64,000 nt of DNA from Photobacterium arenosum (GCF_014841115.1 NZ_JACYTP010000002.1:1-64000); one strand, 5' to 3'; positions 1 to 8,582 are shown, counted from the first letter of the stretch. Notes: generated by a model from the sequence alone, not told the origin. Numbers and translations: made by a program.

Positions 1-104
1 GCCTCCTGAAGGGCTGTTCGAGACTAGAACGTTGATAGGCAGGGTGTGTAAGCGTTGTGAGGCGCTCAGCTAACCTGTACTAATTGCCCGTGAGGCTTAA
101 CCAT
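1..104 (+). rRNA. 23S ribosomal RNA, 3' end only
   Basis: The first hundred or so bases match the 3' end of gammaproteobacterial 23S rRNA, including the segment ending in tgaggcttaacc that closes the molecule by pairing with its 5' end. The rest lies outside the window. The exact last base is an estimate by comparison with E. coli. The 5S gene, tRNA-Asp and tRNA-Trp follow on the same strand, so this is the distal part of an rRNA operon. Confidence 0.93.
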
Positions 105-343
105 ACAACACCCAAGGGGTTTTACGGACTCCATGAGCACTTGAATGTCGTGCTGAGAACACTAGTTAACTTTCCAGAATTGTGAAAATATCCCACCTGC
201 TCAGGTAGCGCCGGGATAAAGCTTGATAGCAAGGCAAGTTGTGAGTCGAGGGAGGGAGTTTAGTACGCTAAATGACCGAACGAGAGAGCCACTTAACGCC
301 GATAGCGAGCTTTATAACCAGCGGGATGTTTTCAAACAGAATT
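105..343 (+). other. 23S-5S internal transcribed spacer
   Basis: About 240 bases separate the 23S end from the 5S start. This is long for a 23S-5S spacer, which in E. coli is under 100 bases. I see no tRNA and no credible reading frame here. The open frame that runs through it into the 5S gene is fortuitous. It should be transcribed and removed during rRNA processing. Confidence 0.7.
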
Positions 344-463
344 TGCCTGGCGACCATAGCGTTGCGGACCCACCTGATCCCATGCCGAACTCAGACGTGA
401 AACGCAGCAGCGCCGATGGTAGTGTGGGGTCTCCCCATGTGAGAGTAGGTCATCGCCAGGCTT
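344..463 (+). rRNA. 5S ribosomal RNA
   Basis: The sequence begins tgcctggcgaccatagcg and ends with the complementary gccaggct, giving the closing helix of 5S rRNA. The internal segments ccatgccgaactcaga and gatggtagtgtgggg are the conserved loop regions of gammaproteobacterial 5S. Length is about 120 bases, as expected. It is the 5S gene of the operon whose 23S tail opens the window. Confidence 0.95.
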
Positions 464-748
464 TAATTGCCAATTTGTCTACTGTAGCTTGCCGCTTTTG
501 AGTGTTGAGATGCTCATGTACTGAATGTACACTGCGCTTCTCGCATTAAAATCGTCATCGCACAGCGACAAATTACTCAAACAAAGCATTGTAAGAGTAA
601 GACTTTGTTTGAAAGATATTTCCTGGGAAACGCAGGAATTTTTGATGCGCTCAAGGCATTCAAAAGATGAACGAAGGAGCATACATAAAGTATGTGACTG
701 AGTGAAGAATGCAGAATAACGACGAGCACATTGAAAATAACCAGTTTC
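464..748 (+). other. Spacer between 5S and tRNA-Asp
   Basis: A 285-base transcribed spacer with no recognisable gene. It holds two short imperfect dyads (around 513-532 and 680-694) that could form RNA processing hairpins. The minus-strand open frame covering it and tRNA-Asp is an artefact: its N-terminus is just the antisense of the tRNA. Confidence 0.6.
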
Positions 749-825
749 GGAGCGGTAGTTCAGTTGGTTAGAATACCGGCCTGTCACGCCGGGGGTCGCG
801 GGTTCGAGTCCCGTCCGCTCCGCCA
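749..825 (+). tRNA. tRNA-Asp (GTC)
   Basis: A 77-base tRNA with encoded CCA. The acceptor arm ggagcgg pairs with ccgctcc, the anticodon loop is cctgtcacg (anticodon GTC), and the T arm is gcgggttcgagtcccgt. It lies distal to 5S in the rRNA operon, as tRNA-Asp does in some enterobacterial rrn operons, and is co-transcribed with tRNA-Trp 23 bases downstream. Confidence 0.97.
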
Positions 826-848
826 CTTATTAGCTAGAAATAGCTTGC

Positions 849-925
849 AGGGGATTAGTTCAGCCCGGTAGAACGTCGGTCTCCAAAACCGAATGTCGGC
901 GGTTCGAATCCGTCATCCCCTGCCA
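849..925 (+). tRNA. tRNA-Trp (CCA)
   Basis: A 77-base tRNA with encoded CCA. The acceptor strands are aggggat and atcccct, the anticodon loop is tctccaaaa (anticodon CCA), and the T arm includes ggttcgaatcc. It is the last gene of the rRNA operon and is followed within ten bases by an intrinsic terminator. The paired tRNA-Asp/tRNA-Trp distal to 5S resembles the E. coli rrnC arrangement. Confidence 0.96.
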
Positions 926-930
926 CTTAT

Positions 931-960
931 AAAAAGCCTCGTCTTCGGACGGGGCTTTGT
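931..960 (+). terminator. rRNA operon terminator, UUCG-loop hairpin
   Basis: The stem aagcctcgtc/gacggggctt is capped by the very stable loop ttcg and followed by tgtcgttt. It sits just after tRNA-Trp and ends the rrn transcript. A near copy occurs about 124 bases downstream. Confidence 0.88.
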
Positions 961-1021
961 CGTTTCTGAGAGTCAGCGTGTTACGCTGATGTCGGCGGCT
1001 GGATCGTCAGCCCGCTGAGGC

Positions 1022-1051
1022 GCCTGTTCGATCGTCCGTCATCCTTTGCCA
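1022..1051 (+). pseudogene. Decayed 3' half of a second tRNA-Trp
   Basis: The stretch gttcgatcgtccgtcatcc followed by tttgcca aligns with the T arm, acceptor strand and CCA of the intact tRNA-Trp (gttcgaatccgtcatcccct then gcca), with a few mismatches and a small insertion. The 5' half, anticodon arm and pairing partner of the acceptor are not recognisable, so this cannot be a working tRNA. It is followed, as in the intact copy, by the same terminator hairpin, so tail and terminator appear to have been duplicated together and then to have decayed. Confidence 0.7.
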
Positions 1052-1054
1052 CTT

Positions 1055-1087
1055 TGAAAAGCCTCGTCTCCGGACGGGGCTTTGTTG
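1055..1087 (+). terminator. Second copy of the rrn terminator hairpin
   Basis: The stem aagcctcgtc/gacggggctt with loop tccg is the same hairpin as at 931-960 apart from one loop base, and it is also followed by tttgttgttt. It may act as a backup terminator for the rRNA operon. The remaining bases of the gap up to 1241 hold no other feature that I recognise. Confidence 0.8.
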
Positions 1088-1241
1088 TTTCTGATATGTC
1101 CGGTCAGTGTATATGGATACAGATTTGTGAGTCGTATTTGGGTGTTATCTTCTAAGTGGATCTGAGTTACAGAAATTGCGCTTAGGTGTGGAAAATGTCT
1201 GATGATAATATGGTCAAATCAGAGATGGATGCAGGTGCAGA

Positions 1242-2099
1242 ATGTTCAGAAAGCTCGCCATTGTTGTTGGTTTAACCCTGCTGGTCGCCGGAGGCGGAAC
1301 CTATTACTCATTTGATATCCCTGATCAAGCGCAGGTGACAGACGCAGTGCAGGGAAAACAGTATAGTATTCATTGTCTTGATGCTAAGCCGAAAGCGGCC
1401 ATTGATCGGAATGGAATGCTTCAGGTTACAGTCTGGAATATCTATAAACAGCAACGTGACACTTGGCAGACAGCACTGGAAACATTCAGTGCAGACAGTG
1501 ATCTGGTGTTGATCCAGGAAGCCAAGCTGAGTGAGTCTTTTCGTCACTATCTGGCGCAGAGTCCATGGCAGGTCACGATGGCAAATGCGTTTGCTTTTCT
1601 GGATACGCCTGCGGGCGTGATGAACCTTTCGCGCCATCAGGCGGCACAGACATGCGCTTATCTGGCTGTTGAACCCTGGTTGCGTATTCCAAAGTCTGCG
1701 TTGCTAGCCAGATTCCCGCTGACGAATGGGCAGCAGCTGACGGTGGTGAATCTGCATGGGATAAATTTTGCGTGGGGACTGGACGAATACAGGGCACAGT
1801 TTAACGCTTTGTCAGAACAGCTTGAACAAGCCAAGGGACCGGTATTATTGGCAGGCGACTTTAATACCTGGCGGCAAGAGCGTATGGCTGTGGTGACCCG
1901 TTTTATTGAAGAGTTGGGTCTGCATGAAGTTACCCTTGATAAAGACCTGCGTACCCGGGTTCTAGGTTGGCCACTTGATCATTTATTTTATCGTGGCCTT
2001 AAACTGGAACAGGCTGAGGCACCGGGAACCGATGCCTCAGATCATCATCCAATCATCGCCCGTTTCAGGCTGTTAGAATCAAAAGGGGCCAAACAGTAA
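1242..2099 (+). CDS. yafD: YafD-like endonuclease/exonuclease/phosphatase family protein
   Basis: A 285-residue member of the EEP fold superfamily, closest to the YafD (UPF0294) group. Residues 4-20 form a hydrophobic N-terminal anchor, so the enzymatic part probably faces the periplasm. The hallmark metal-binding and catalytic positions are visible: W65-N66, E93 in LIQEAK, H172 in NLHG, D206 and N208 in AGDFN, and S266-D267-H268 near the end. The family cleaves phosphodiester bonds, but the substrate of YafD proteins is not established. Its last 35 bases overlap the convergent gene at 2065-2754. In E. coli yafD also lies near mltD-gloB. Confidence 0.82.
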   Translation: MFRKLAIVVGLTLLVAGGGTYYSFDIPDQAQVTDAVQGKQYSIHCLDAKPKAAIDRNGMLQVTVWNIYKQQRDTWQTALETFSADSDLVLIQEAKLSESFRHYLAQSPWQVTMANAFAFLDTPAGVMNLSRHQAAQTCAYLAVEPWLRIPKSALLARFPLTNGQQLTVVNLHGINFAWGLDEYRAQFNALSEQLEQAKGPVLLAGDFNTWRQERMAVVTRFIEELGLHEVTLDKDLRTRVLGWPLDHLFYRGLKLEQAEAPGTDASDHHPIIARFRLLESKGAKQ

Positions 2100-2754
2100 C
2101 GACCAGTAACCAAGGTAATGTAGCAATAACAATGGCTTTGGCACGCTCGATACCACACCACAGGCTGACTGCTATATAACTAAGCGCAATATACCAAGGT
2201 GCAAGCAAAGGAATGCTAGAGGCAAAAGCGGCCCAGGGATGATTCATCGGCAGTTTGATGAAAGCGTTCAGGCTGTTCAAATCAGCGGCGTTTGGCAGTA
2301 CTTGCGATGGGTTGAACAGCACATTCAGATAGCTGGCCAGATCGCCAATCAGAGTTGGTAGCATAATAAAGCAGCTTGCAGCCAGCCACTTGCCGAAACT
2401 TTGCGGTGCTTTACTGTTCTTGGTCGCCAGGTTCAACCAAAGTGCCAGAAGCAGGAGGTTGGCAGTGCGACCGAAAATATCACTGAACACTTCTCCTGCA
2501 AGCAGCACTTCCCGTGATAGCCAATCAAGCTGATTTTCTTCCGTAAGCTGGGCTAACTGGTTGCGAAGTGTGTCTTGCAGCCAGGCCAAATCGACCTGAT
2601 TAAAGTAACTGCCCCACAAACCAAAGGGGGTGAGTATCAATAACAGATAAGGTAACAGCGCCCATTTAGGGCGCTGGTGCAATGCAGTAAAGCAATCTAC
2701 CGGTGAGCGAAACAAGTCCAGTAAAGCGATAAATGGATTGCTGGACGGCATCAT
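2065..2754 (-). CDS. YIP1-family integral membrane protein, function unknown
   Basis: A 229-residue polytopic protein. A short N-terminal segment (FRSPVDCF then a basic patch) precedes about five hydrophobic stretches near residues 30-50, 98-118, 125-150, 170-195 and 205-226, a layout typical of bacterial YIP1-domain proteins. Its role is unknown. Its ATG overlaps the stop codon of mltD by four bases (ATGA), so the two are probably translationally coupled and it may serve the cell envelope alongside the transglycosylase. A second ATG follows at once, so the start could be one codon later. It is convergent with, and overlaps, the YafD-like gene. Confidence 0.72.
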   Translation of the reverse strand: MMPSSNPFIALLDLFRSPVDCFTALHQRPKWALLPYLLLILTPFGLWGSYFNQVDLAWLQDTLRNQLAQLTEENQLDWLSREVLLAGEVFSDIFGRTANLLLLALWLNLATKNSKAPQSFGKWLAASCFIMLPTLIGDLASYLNVLFNPSQVLPNAADLNSLNAFIKLPMNHPWAAFASSIPLLAPWYIALSYIAVSLWCGIERAKAIVIATLPWLLVVTVWPLLILTA

Positions 2755-4340
2755 ACGCTCACCTTAGTGACATCAACAAACAGCTTCAGTTTTTGACCCG
2801 GCTTGAGGTACTTTTGGCTCCCCAGTTGATTCCATTTAATCACATCTGCCAATTTTACATTGAACCGATCCGCGATAGCACTGAGGTTGTCACCGGTTCG
2901 GACTTCATAATAAACCGTTCTGATCACACCGCCGTTTTGGCTGGTTTTCCAGATGTTCAGCTTCTGTCCGACGCGAAGCGTTGATTGCTTGCTTAAGCCG
3001 TTCCACTTCATCAGCTCTTTAATACTGACTTTCTGCTTTTTCGCGATGGTCCACAAACTATCACCGGATTCCACCTTGTAAATCGTGCGGTATCCGCTGC
3101 CATGGCTAACCTGGGAGCGAACTTCGGTCAGGCTTGGAAATGCATTTTCACCATTCATAGCAACAGGGATAAGAATATACTTACCCTCTCTGATGCCTGA
3201 ACCTGCCATTTTGTTAGCCCGCTGAATAAGATCAACCGAGGTATGGTGCTTCTTGGCCAGTACGCTCAGGCTGTCCCCGGCTTTGACCTGGTAGCGCACG
3301 ACTTTCATGCCCTGTCGGCCATTCTCTTCAAAGGATTGATTGAACGTCGCGACATTAGCGACCGGTAGCAGGAGATGCGTTTGACCTTCGGGGGCTGTTG
3401 CCCACTGATTATAAGCAGGATTGAGCGATTTCAGTTCCGAAAGAGAAAGTCCTGCATATTTAGCGGCCATGGCTAGATCCATTTGGGTTTTTGGATCGAC
3501 GGTTTCAACCGCAGGCTCATTGGCAATGAAGGGAATATCGACGCCGTATTTGCTTTGATGACGGACAATGTCAGCAACAGCTAGCAGCTTGGGAACGTAT
3601 CCGCTGGTCTCTTTGGGCAGATCCAGTGACCAGAAGTCTGTAGGTTTACCGGCTTTCTTATTTTCACGAATCGCCCGGAATACTCTGCCTTCTCCTGAGT
3701 TATAAGCGGCCAGAGCATGAAGCCAGTTACCATCGAAACGGCGGTTGAGGTACTCAAGCAGGTCAAGGGCAGCTTCGGTTGACTGGACGACATCACGACG
3801 GCCGTCGTACCACCAGTTTTGCTTCAGGCCAAACTGACGGCCAGTACCTGGGATGATTTGCCACAAACCGGCCGCGCGGCCATGTGAATAGGCAAACTGA
3901 TCAAATGAGCTTTCTACGATAGGCAGCAGTACCAATTCCAGCGGCATGCCACGTTTTTCGACGGCGTCAGTAATGTAGTAGAGGAAGGGTTCTGCACGTG
4001 AAGCGACAATAGTGAGATGCCCGGGGTGGCGAAGATACCAGTTGCGGTAGTAATTGACACGTTTGTTATCCGGGACATCGAGCTTGAGCTGCATGGCAAT
4101 GCGTTGCCATGCATCATCCTGTTCCTGTGGTGTCACCACGGGTGCCGGCGGCGCAACATCAGCCATTGGTGTATCCAATGCGGTCACTGGCTTGTCTGCT
4201 GTGCCTGTATCTGTATTGTTATTATTTTGCGCTGCAGCTGAACTTTCCTGATTAGTTGCCACAGGCTCTTGTTGAGAATTTCCTGTTATTTGGCAACCAG
4301 CCAGAAGCAGCGCACTCGCTAAAAAAAATCGGTATTTCAT
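2751..4340 (-). CDS. mltD: Membrane-bound lytic murein transglycosylase D
   Basis: A 529-residue lipoprotein that cleaves the MurNAc-GlcNAc bond of peptidoglycan, leaving 1,6-anhydro ends. The signal peptide ends in the lipobox LLAGC (Cys16). A low-complexity Asn/Ala/Thr-rich linker follows, then an SLT domain with the catalytic Glu143 in VESSFDQFA and the supporting segments GLWQIIPGTGR and LAAYNSGEGRV. Three LysM modules (about 347-392, 419-465 and 476-523) each carry the GDSL or GDNL motif and bind glycan. The start at 4340 is supported by the immediate signal peptide. It lies downstream of gloB, as in E. coli, and overlaps the YIP1 gene. Confidence 0.96.
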   Translation of the reverse strand: MKYRFFLASALLLAGCQITGNSQQEPVATNQESSAAAQNNNNTDTGTADKPVTALDTPMADVAPPAPVVTPQEQDDAWQRIAMQLKLDVPDNKRVNYYRNWYLRHPGHLTIVASRAEPFLYYITDAVEKRGMPLELVLLPIVESSFDQFAYSHGRAAGLWQIIPGTGRQFGLKQNWWYDGRRDVVQSTEAALDLLEYLNRRFDGNWLHALAAYNSGEGRVFRAIRENKKAGKPTDFWSLDLPKETSGYVPKLLAVADIVRHQSKYGVDIPFIANEPAVETVDPKTQMDLAMAAKYAGLSLSELKSLNPAYNQWATAPEGQTHLLLPVANVATFNQSFEENGRQGMKVVRYQVKAGDSLSVLAKKHHTSVDLIQRANKMAGSGIREGKYILIPVAMNGENAFPSLTEVRSQVSHGSGYRTIYKVESGDSLWTIAKKQKVSIKELMKWNGLSKQSTLRVGQKLNIWKTSQNGGVIRTVYYEVRTGDNLSAIADRFNVKLADVIKWNQLGSQKYLKPGQKLKLFVDVTKVSV

Positions 4341-4411
4341 GTAACCTGCCTTTAGCCAAAATCGCAGGTGATAATACTTGGCGAAAGGTGCTGGTTACAA
4401 GTGACCGTCCT

Positions 4412-5170
4412 TCAAAAATTGTCCTTCCAACGTCTGAGGGCTGCGAAGGTTTCCAGGTCACTGTCGTTAACCGCTTTATCTGAAACAGCTTTTTTGATAC
4501 TTGGCTGATCACAACGTAAAAACGGATTGACGCGTTTTTCCAGCCCTAAAGTCGTTGGAATCGTACTTATTCCACGGGCACGTCGCTGACTGACCTCTTC
4601 ACGGTAACGCTGCAGGTGAGGATTATCCTGCTCAGCAACTAACGCAAAGGCCAGGTTACTACTGGTATATTCATGCGCACAGAAAACTTCAGTTTCGTCT
4701 GGCAATGCGGTTAATTTTTGTAACGAACTGTACATCTGGGCTGCTGTGCCTTCAAAAAGGCGGCCACAGCCAGCCGAGAACAATGTATCGCCGCAGAAAA
4801 GTTTGCCATCGCCAACGTAGGCAATATGTCCCGAGGTATGGCCGGGCAAGCCTAACACCATGAAACGTTCGTCGAAAATATCGACCTGATCGCCATCTTC
4901 GACAGACTGTGTCAGTCCGGGAATGGCCTCAGATCCGGGGCCGACTATTTTACAGGCAGGAAAAGCTCGCTTAAGTTCACTGATTCCGCCAACATGATCA
5001 TGATGGTGATGGGTAATCAGGATTGCTTCAAGTGTCAGATTGCTGGTGTTTAAGCAATCCAGAACAGGAGTGGCGTCACCCGGGTCAACAACAACGCAGC
5101 GATTATCCGGCCCTTGAACTAGCCAGATGTAATTGTCGTTAAATGCAGGTATGCTCTTAATAGTTAGCAT
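4412..5170 (-). CDS. gloB: Hydroxyacylglutathione hydrolase (glyoxalase II)
   Basis: A 252-residue metallo-beta-lactamase-fold enzyme that hydrolyses S-lactoylglutathione to lactate and glutathione, the second step of methylglyoxal detoxification. The binuclear metal motif [10 protein letters not shown] is present near residue 50, with further ligands in [13 protein letters not shown] and in the segment around [13 protein letters not shown] place the start at 5170 ([10 protein letters not shown]), where an upstream ggag precedes the ATG by a normal distance. An in-frame ATG 36 bases earlier would add residues unlike the family. It is divergent from yafS with only 38 bases between the starts, so its promoter must overlap yafS coding sequence. 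Confidence 0.95.
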   Translation of the reverse strand: MLTIKSIPAFNDNYIWLVQGPDNRCVVVDPGDATPVLDCLNTSNLTLEAILITHHHHDHVGGISELKRAFPACKIVGPGSEAIPGLTQSVEDGDQVDIFDERFMVLGLPGHTSGHIAYVGDGKLFCGDTLFSAGCGRLFEGTAAQMYSSLQKLTALPDETEVFCAHEYTSSNLAFALVAEQDNPHLQRYREEVSQRRARGISTIPTTLGLEKRVNPFLRCDQPSIKKAVSDKAVNDSDLETFAALRRWKDNF

Positions 5171-5208
5171 GAAATTGTCTCCAGTCCTTGATGTGTGAGT
5201 CATCATTT

Positions 5209-5952
5209 ATGAAGCCAGCCCGCACGATAAAAGAAATCGACACACCCTATTCCTGGTCTCAGCTGGTTCAGGGAGAATGGGCGGCACAAATGCTTCAGGC
5301 TCAGCTGGATGAATGGTGGCCGAGACTCTTTGGCTACCACATGCTGAAGTTGGGCGGCCTGAGCTGCGAATTTGTCAGTGGCCATTGTAACATCCGCCAT
5401 CAGGTTTGTATTGATCGCGATAATCCGCTTCGGAATCTTGAAGCCGATCCGATGGCATTACCTTTTCTGGAAAAGTCCTTTGATGCCTGTGTGTTAGCGC
5501 ATCAGCTGGATTTCTGTGGTGATCCCCATTCACTGCTTCGGGAAGTTGACAGGGTACTGGTCGATGACGGCTATCTGCTGATCACAGGTTTTAATCCACT
5601 GAGCTTGCACGGTATGCGGGGGCTGCTGCCCTGGAACCGGAAACGTGCGCCTTGGTCGGGACGCATGTTCATGCCTATCCGGGTCAAAGACTGGCTGGGG
5701 GTGCTGAATTACGAAGTCGTGTTTCATGAAAACCTGGCGATATTACCGCCCACCCGATATCCGGCGTTTTCTGCCTGGGCAGAAAGTATGCTATCGGGCT
5801 CCTTCTCCGGAGTCGGCGGAATTTATCTGATTGTGGCCAGAAAGCGAACCTTTCCACTCAAGCCGATCAAGCCAAGCTGGAAGCTGCGGCGACAACTCAC
5901 GCCAATCAGTGTGAATTGCCGCACTCAGGCTAATAAGAAGCAGTCGGGATAA
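5209..5952 (+). CDS. yafS: YafS-like SAM-dependent methyltransferase
   Basis: A 247-residue class I methyltransferase of the YafS group. The central part holds DPMALPFLEKSFDACVLAH and the LLREVDRVLVDDGYLLITGFNP segment, the usual post-motif strands of the Rossmann fold. The substrate is unknown. I prefer the start at 5209 because MKPAR is also how the E. coli protein begins; an earlier in-frame ATG at 5188 would add seven residues. It lies back to back with gloB, and its end is 16 bases from the end of the convergent rnhA. Confidence 0.85.
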   Translation: MKPARTIKEIDTPYSWSQLVQGEWAAQMLQAQLDEWWPRLFGYHMLKLGGLSCEFVSGHCNIRHQVCIDRDNPLRNLEADPMALPFLEKSFDACVLAHQLDFCGDPHSLLREVDRVLVDDGYLLITGFNPLSLHGMRGLLPWNRKRAPWSGRMFMPIRVKDWLGVLNYEVVFHENLAILPPTRYPAFSAWAESMLSGSFSGVGGIYLIVARKRTFPLKPIKPSWKLRRQLTPISVNCRTQANKKQSG

Positions 5953-5968
5953 TACCGACTGAGAGCAG

Positions 5969-6433
5969 TCAGCTTTCCTGGTAACCGGTATCGTCTTTCG
6001 AGGGGGATTCGGCCGCCTGGCGGGCCAGCTCGTCACAGCGTTCATTTTCGGGATGGCCGGCATGGCCTTTTACCCAGTGCCAGCGGACTTGATGGCGTTG
6101 CGTTTCCTGTTCCAACTGCTGCCACAGATCAGCATTTTTGACCGGTTTTTTATCTGCCGTTTTCCAGCCACGCTTTTTCCAGTTGTGGATCCACTGTGTG
6201 ATACCCTGACGCACATATTGGCTATCAGTGGTCAAATCAACGTCGCAAGACTCTTTGAGGCTGGCCAGTCCGACTATGGCTGCTAACAATTCCATGCGAT
6301 TATTGGTGGTCATGAAGAAGCCATCATTGAGCTCTTTGACATGGCCTTTATAACGTAAAATTGTGCCATAGCCGCCTGGGCCTGGGTTGCCGAGGCAAGA
6401 ACCGTCGGTGAAAATCTCTACCTGCTTGGTCAT
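5969..6433 (-). CDS. rnhA: Ribonuclease HI
   Basis: A 154-residue enzyme that cleaves the RNA strand of RNA-DNA hybrids, removing R-loops and primers. The catalytic residues of the family can be placed: Asp10 in FTDGSC, Glu48 in NRMELLA, Asp70 in TTDSQYV, a His in KGHAGH and Asp134 in ERCDELAR. Length matches the E. coli enzyme (155). It is divergent from dnaQ with a 51-base gap, the classical rnhA/dnaQ arrangement with closely spaced divergent promoters. Confidence 0.97.
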   Translation of the reverse strand: MTKQVEIFTDGSCLGNPGPGGYGTILRYKGHVKELNDGFFMTTNNRMELLAAIVGLASLKESCDVDLTTDSQYVRQGITQWIHNWKKRGWKTADKKPVKNADLWQQLEQETQRHQVRWHWVKGHAGHPENERCDELARQAAESPSKDDTGYQES

Positions 6434-6484
6434 CTTTGGTAGTATTCATCTTTATTAAAACTCTAGTCTGACATAACCGATACT

Positions 6485-7216
6485 ATGAAAGCCACCAATG
6501 AACGCATAATTGTATTTGATACCGAAACCACAGGTATGAATATGACCGGCCCTCACTATGAAGGGCATCGCATCGTTGAAATCGGTGCTGTGGAAATCGT
6601 TAACCGAAAATTCACCGGACGGACTTTTCACGTCTACATCAAACCGGATCGGCCGATTGATCCAGAAGCCGTTGCCGTTCATGGTATTACGGATGATTTT
6701 CTGCGCGATAAGCCGTCTTATGCTGACATCCATCACGAGTTCATGGATTTTATCCGCGGTGCTGAGCTGGTCGCACATAACGCCCCCTTCGATATCGGCT
6801 TCATGGATTATGAATTCAGGAAGCTGGATCCTTCTATCGGAAAAACCACCGACTTTTGCTCGGTGACCGATACCCTGGACATGGCGAAGAAAATCTTCCC
6901 GGGTAAACGCAACAATCTGGACATACTTTGTTCGCGCTACGGTATTGATAACTCTCACCGTACGCTGCATGGCGCTTTGCTCGATGCTGAGATCCTGGCC
7001 GACGTTTATCTGATGATGACGGGCGGGCAGACCTCACTGGCATTAAATGCCGCCGGTGAAGAAAGTGACAGCGGTTCAGAAAGCGGGATACGTCGTCTTG
7101 CCTCGGGAAGGAAAACATTAAAGATTATCCGTGCTTCTGCCGATGAACTAGAAGCGCATGAAGCGCGTTTAGATATCATCGAGAAAAAAGGTGACGTCAC
7201 ACTCTGGCGTCGATAG
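6485..7216 (+). CDS. dnaQ: DNA polymerase III epsilon subunit, proofreading exonuclease
   Basis: A 243-residue 3'-5' exonuclease of the replicative polymerase. Exo I is FDTETTGMN (Asp and Glu near residues 12-14), Exo II is AHNAPFDIGFMDYE, and Exo III is the HRTLHGALLDAEILADVY segment with its general-base His and Asp. A flexible Gly/Ser-rich linker (about 180-200) leads to the C-terminal segment that binds the alpha subunit. The stop codon is seven bases before the start of the next gene, so the two are probably co-transcribed. Confidence 0.97.
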   Translation: MKATNERIIVFDTETTGMNMTGPHYEGHRIVEIGAVEIVNRKFTGRTFHVYIKPDRPIDPEAVAVHGITDDFLRDKPSYADIHHEFMDFIRGAELVAHNAPFDIGFMDYEFRKLDPSIGKTTDFCSVTDTLDMAKKIFPGKRNNLDILCSRYGIDNSHRTLHGALLDAEILADVYLMMTGGQTSLALNAAGEESDSGSESGIRRLASGRKTLKIIRASADELEAHEARLDIIEKKGDVTLWRR

Positions 7217-7223
7217 GAGAAGC

Positions 7224-8480
7224 ATGCGAAGGCTAGCGTTACTGTCTACATTGATCCCGGTGCTGCTTGGTACGCAAAGCGTGCAGGCTGCGTCCTGGCT
7301 GGACAACCGATTCCGGGTTGATCCTACCATCAAGCAAGTGGCCTTCGTGGTAGAAAGAGAATCCGAGAACCAGAATGTGGTCTTGGTCAGGCCGGACGGG
7401 GAGAAATACTATCCGTGGCGGCATCCGGATAATGTCGCCTGGCACGAAGAACCGGGCAGGGACATCATTACGATTGAAAACCCGATGCCGGGCCCCTGGC
7501 AGGCGGTTGGCCGGGTCAGTGATAAGAATCAGGTCAAGGTGCTTTCAAACCTGAAGCTGGATGTGGCACCGTTGCCGGAAAGATTATATCAGAGCGAATC
7601 TTACAAATTCACTGCTCGCCTGACACAAGATGGTGAGTTGCTCACTGACCGGGATTTTCTCGACAGCGTCAAGATGTCGGTGAACTTCTTTGAATATGTG
7701 GACGAGCCTGAAACGCAATCTGAAGATGCTTTGCCCACCCCTCTGTCATTGGGCGAGTTTGCCGATGATGGGCTGAATCTTGATGAAGCCCCCGGAGACG
7801 GTGTGTTCACCGTCGCCCTGCCGGTACATATCCAGCCGGGGCGATACCGGGTGAATATCACCTCTGGCAATGGTATTTTTCTCCGTACTCATGAGCAGCA
7901 GGTCATGGTTTACCCGCCACCGGTATTATCCACCTTCATTCAGGCGAGAGCGCAGGAAGATTCCCATAAGTTGGTGGTGACCTCTGATGAAGGCATGATT
8001 GAGCCGGGCTCTGTGTCGGTGCATGTTGAGCAGGATGCACCGGATGGCAGCGTGACTATCAGCCAGGAACAGTCTCAGCCAGAGACAACCAATGTGGACG
8101 TTGCCGTTCCTAACCTGCAACAGCCTGGAAGCTATGCCTGGTCTGGGTGGGTGTATGCTACGGATACTTATCAAAAGCGGCCTTTGGTTTTCCCGTTAGA
8201 GAAAAGTCATTTTGCCATTACGTCAGTTCTGCAATTAGATAAGAACCTGGCAGAGTACCGTGCCCGACAAGAAGAAAAAGCCAGACTTGAAGCTGAAAAA
8301 CAGCGACTTGAGGAACAACTGGCCGCCCGCAGTCAGGCATGGAAGGTGATTCTGGCGGGTAACGGTGTGATGGTATTGATGGCGCTTGTCTTTGTGATGC
8401 TGAGAAAAAGGCGAACAAAACCGGTTGCTGCAGAACCGGAAGCGCCTAAATTGGAAATACCACCGGATGTCAAAGTCTAG
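7224..8480 (+). CDS. TIGR03503 family protein, membrane-anchored periplasmic
   Basis: A 418-residue protein of the vibrio/Shewanella-type family TIGR03503, of unknown function. It has an N-terminal signal peptide (cleavage likely after SVQA, about residue 22), a large extracytoplasmic part built of beta-rich segments, a predicted coiled coil rich in Glu/Arg (about 350-375), one membrane helix (about 378-397) and a short basic cytoplasmic tail. The ATG at 7224 follows aggagaagc, a strong ribosome binding site, so I reject the longer frame that opens inside dnaQ. The organisation resembles surface or von Willebrand-associated envelope proteins, but no catalytic motif is visible. Confidence 0.75.
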   Translation: MRRLALLSTLIPVLLGTQSVQAASWLDNRFRVDPTIKQVAFVVERESENQNVVLVRPDGEKYYPWRHPDNVAWHEEPGRDIITIENPMPGPWQAVGRVSDKNQVKVLSNLKLDVAPLPERLYQSESYKFTARLTQDGELLTDRDFLDSVKMSVNFFEYVDEPETQSEDALPTPLSLGEFADDGLNLDEAPGDGVFTVALPVHIQPGRYRVNITSGNGIFLRTHEQQVMVYPPPVLSTFIQARAQEDSHKLVVTSDEGMIEPGSVSVHVEQDAPDGSVTISQEQSQPETTNVDVAVPNLQQPGSYAWSGWVYATDTYQKRPLVFPLEKSHFAITSVLQLDKNLAEYRARQEEKARLEAEKQRLEEQLAARSQAWKVILAGNGVMVLMALVFVMLRKRRTKPVAAEPEAPKLEIPPDVKV

Positions 8481-8553
8481 CCGCGTAAAGGAAAGGTGCG
8501 GTGAATCCTGAACTCGGCTTTATACTAATCAGGCCAGCGAATCAGATGAAAAG

Positions 8554-8582
8554 AAAAAGGGAAGCGCAATGCTTCCCTTTTG
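8554..8582. terminator. Bidirectional terminator between TIGR03503 gene and fadE
   Basis: The stem aaaagggaagc/gcttccctttt with loop gcaat lies between two convergent genes. Flanking A and T runs let it work in both directions. Confidence 0.85.

Noticed and set aside
223..501. A 92-codon plus-strand frame across the 23S-5S spacer
   Set aside because: It runs through the 5S gene and has no protein-like features.
479..826. A 115-codon minus-strand open frame between 5S and tRNA-Asp
   Set aside because: Its first 25 codons are the antisense of tRNA-Asp and the rest is rRNA operon spacer. Such frames are a known annotation artefact.
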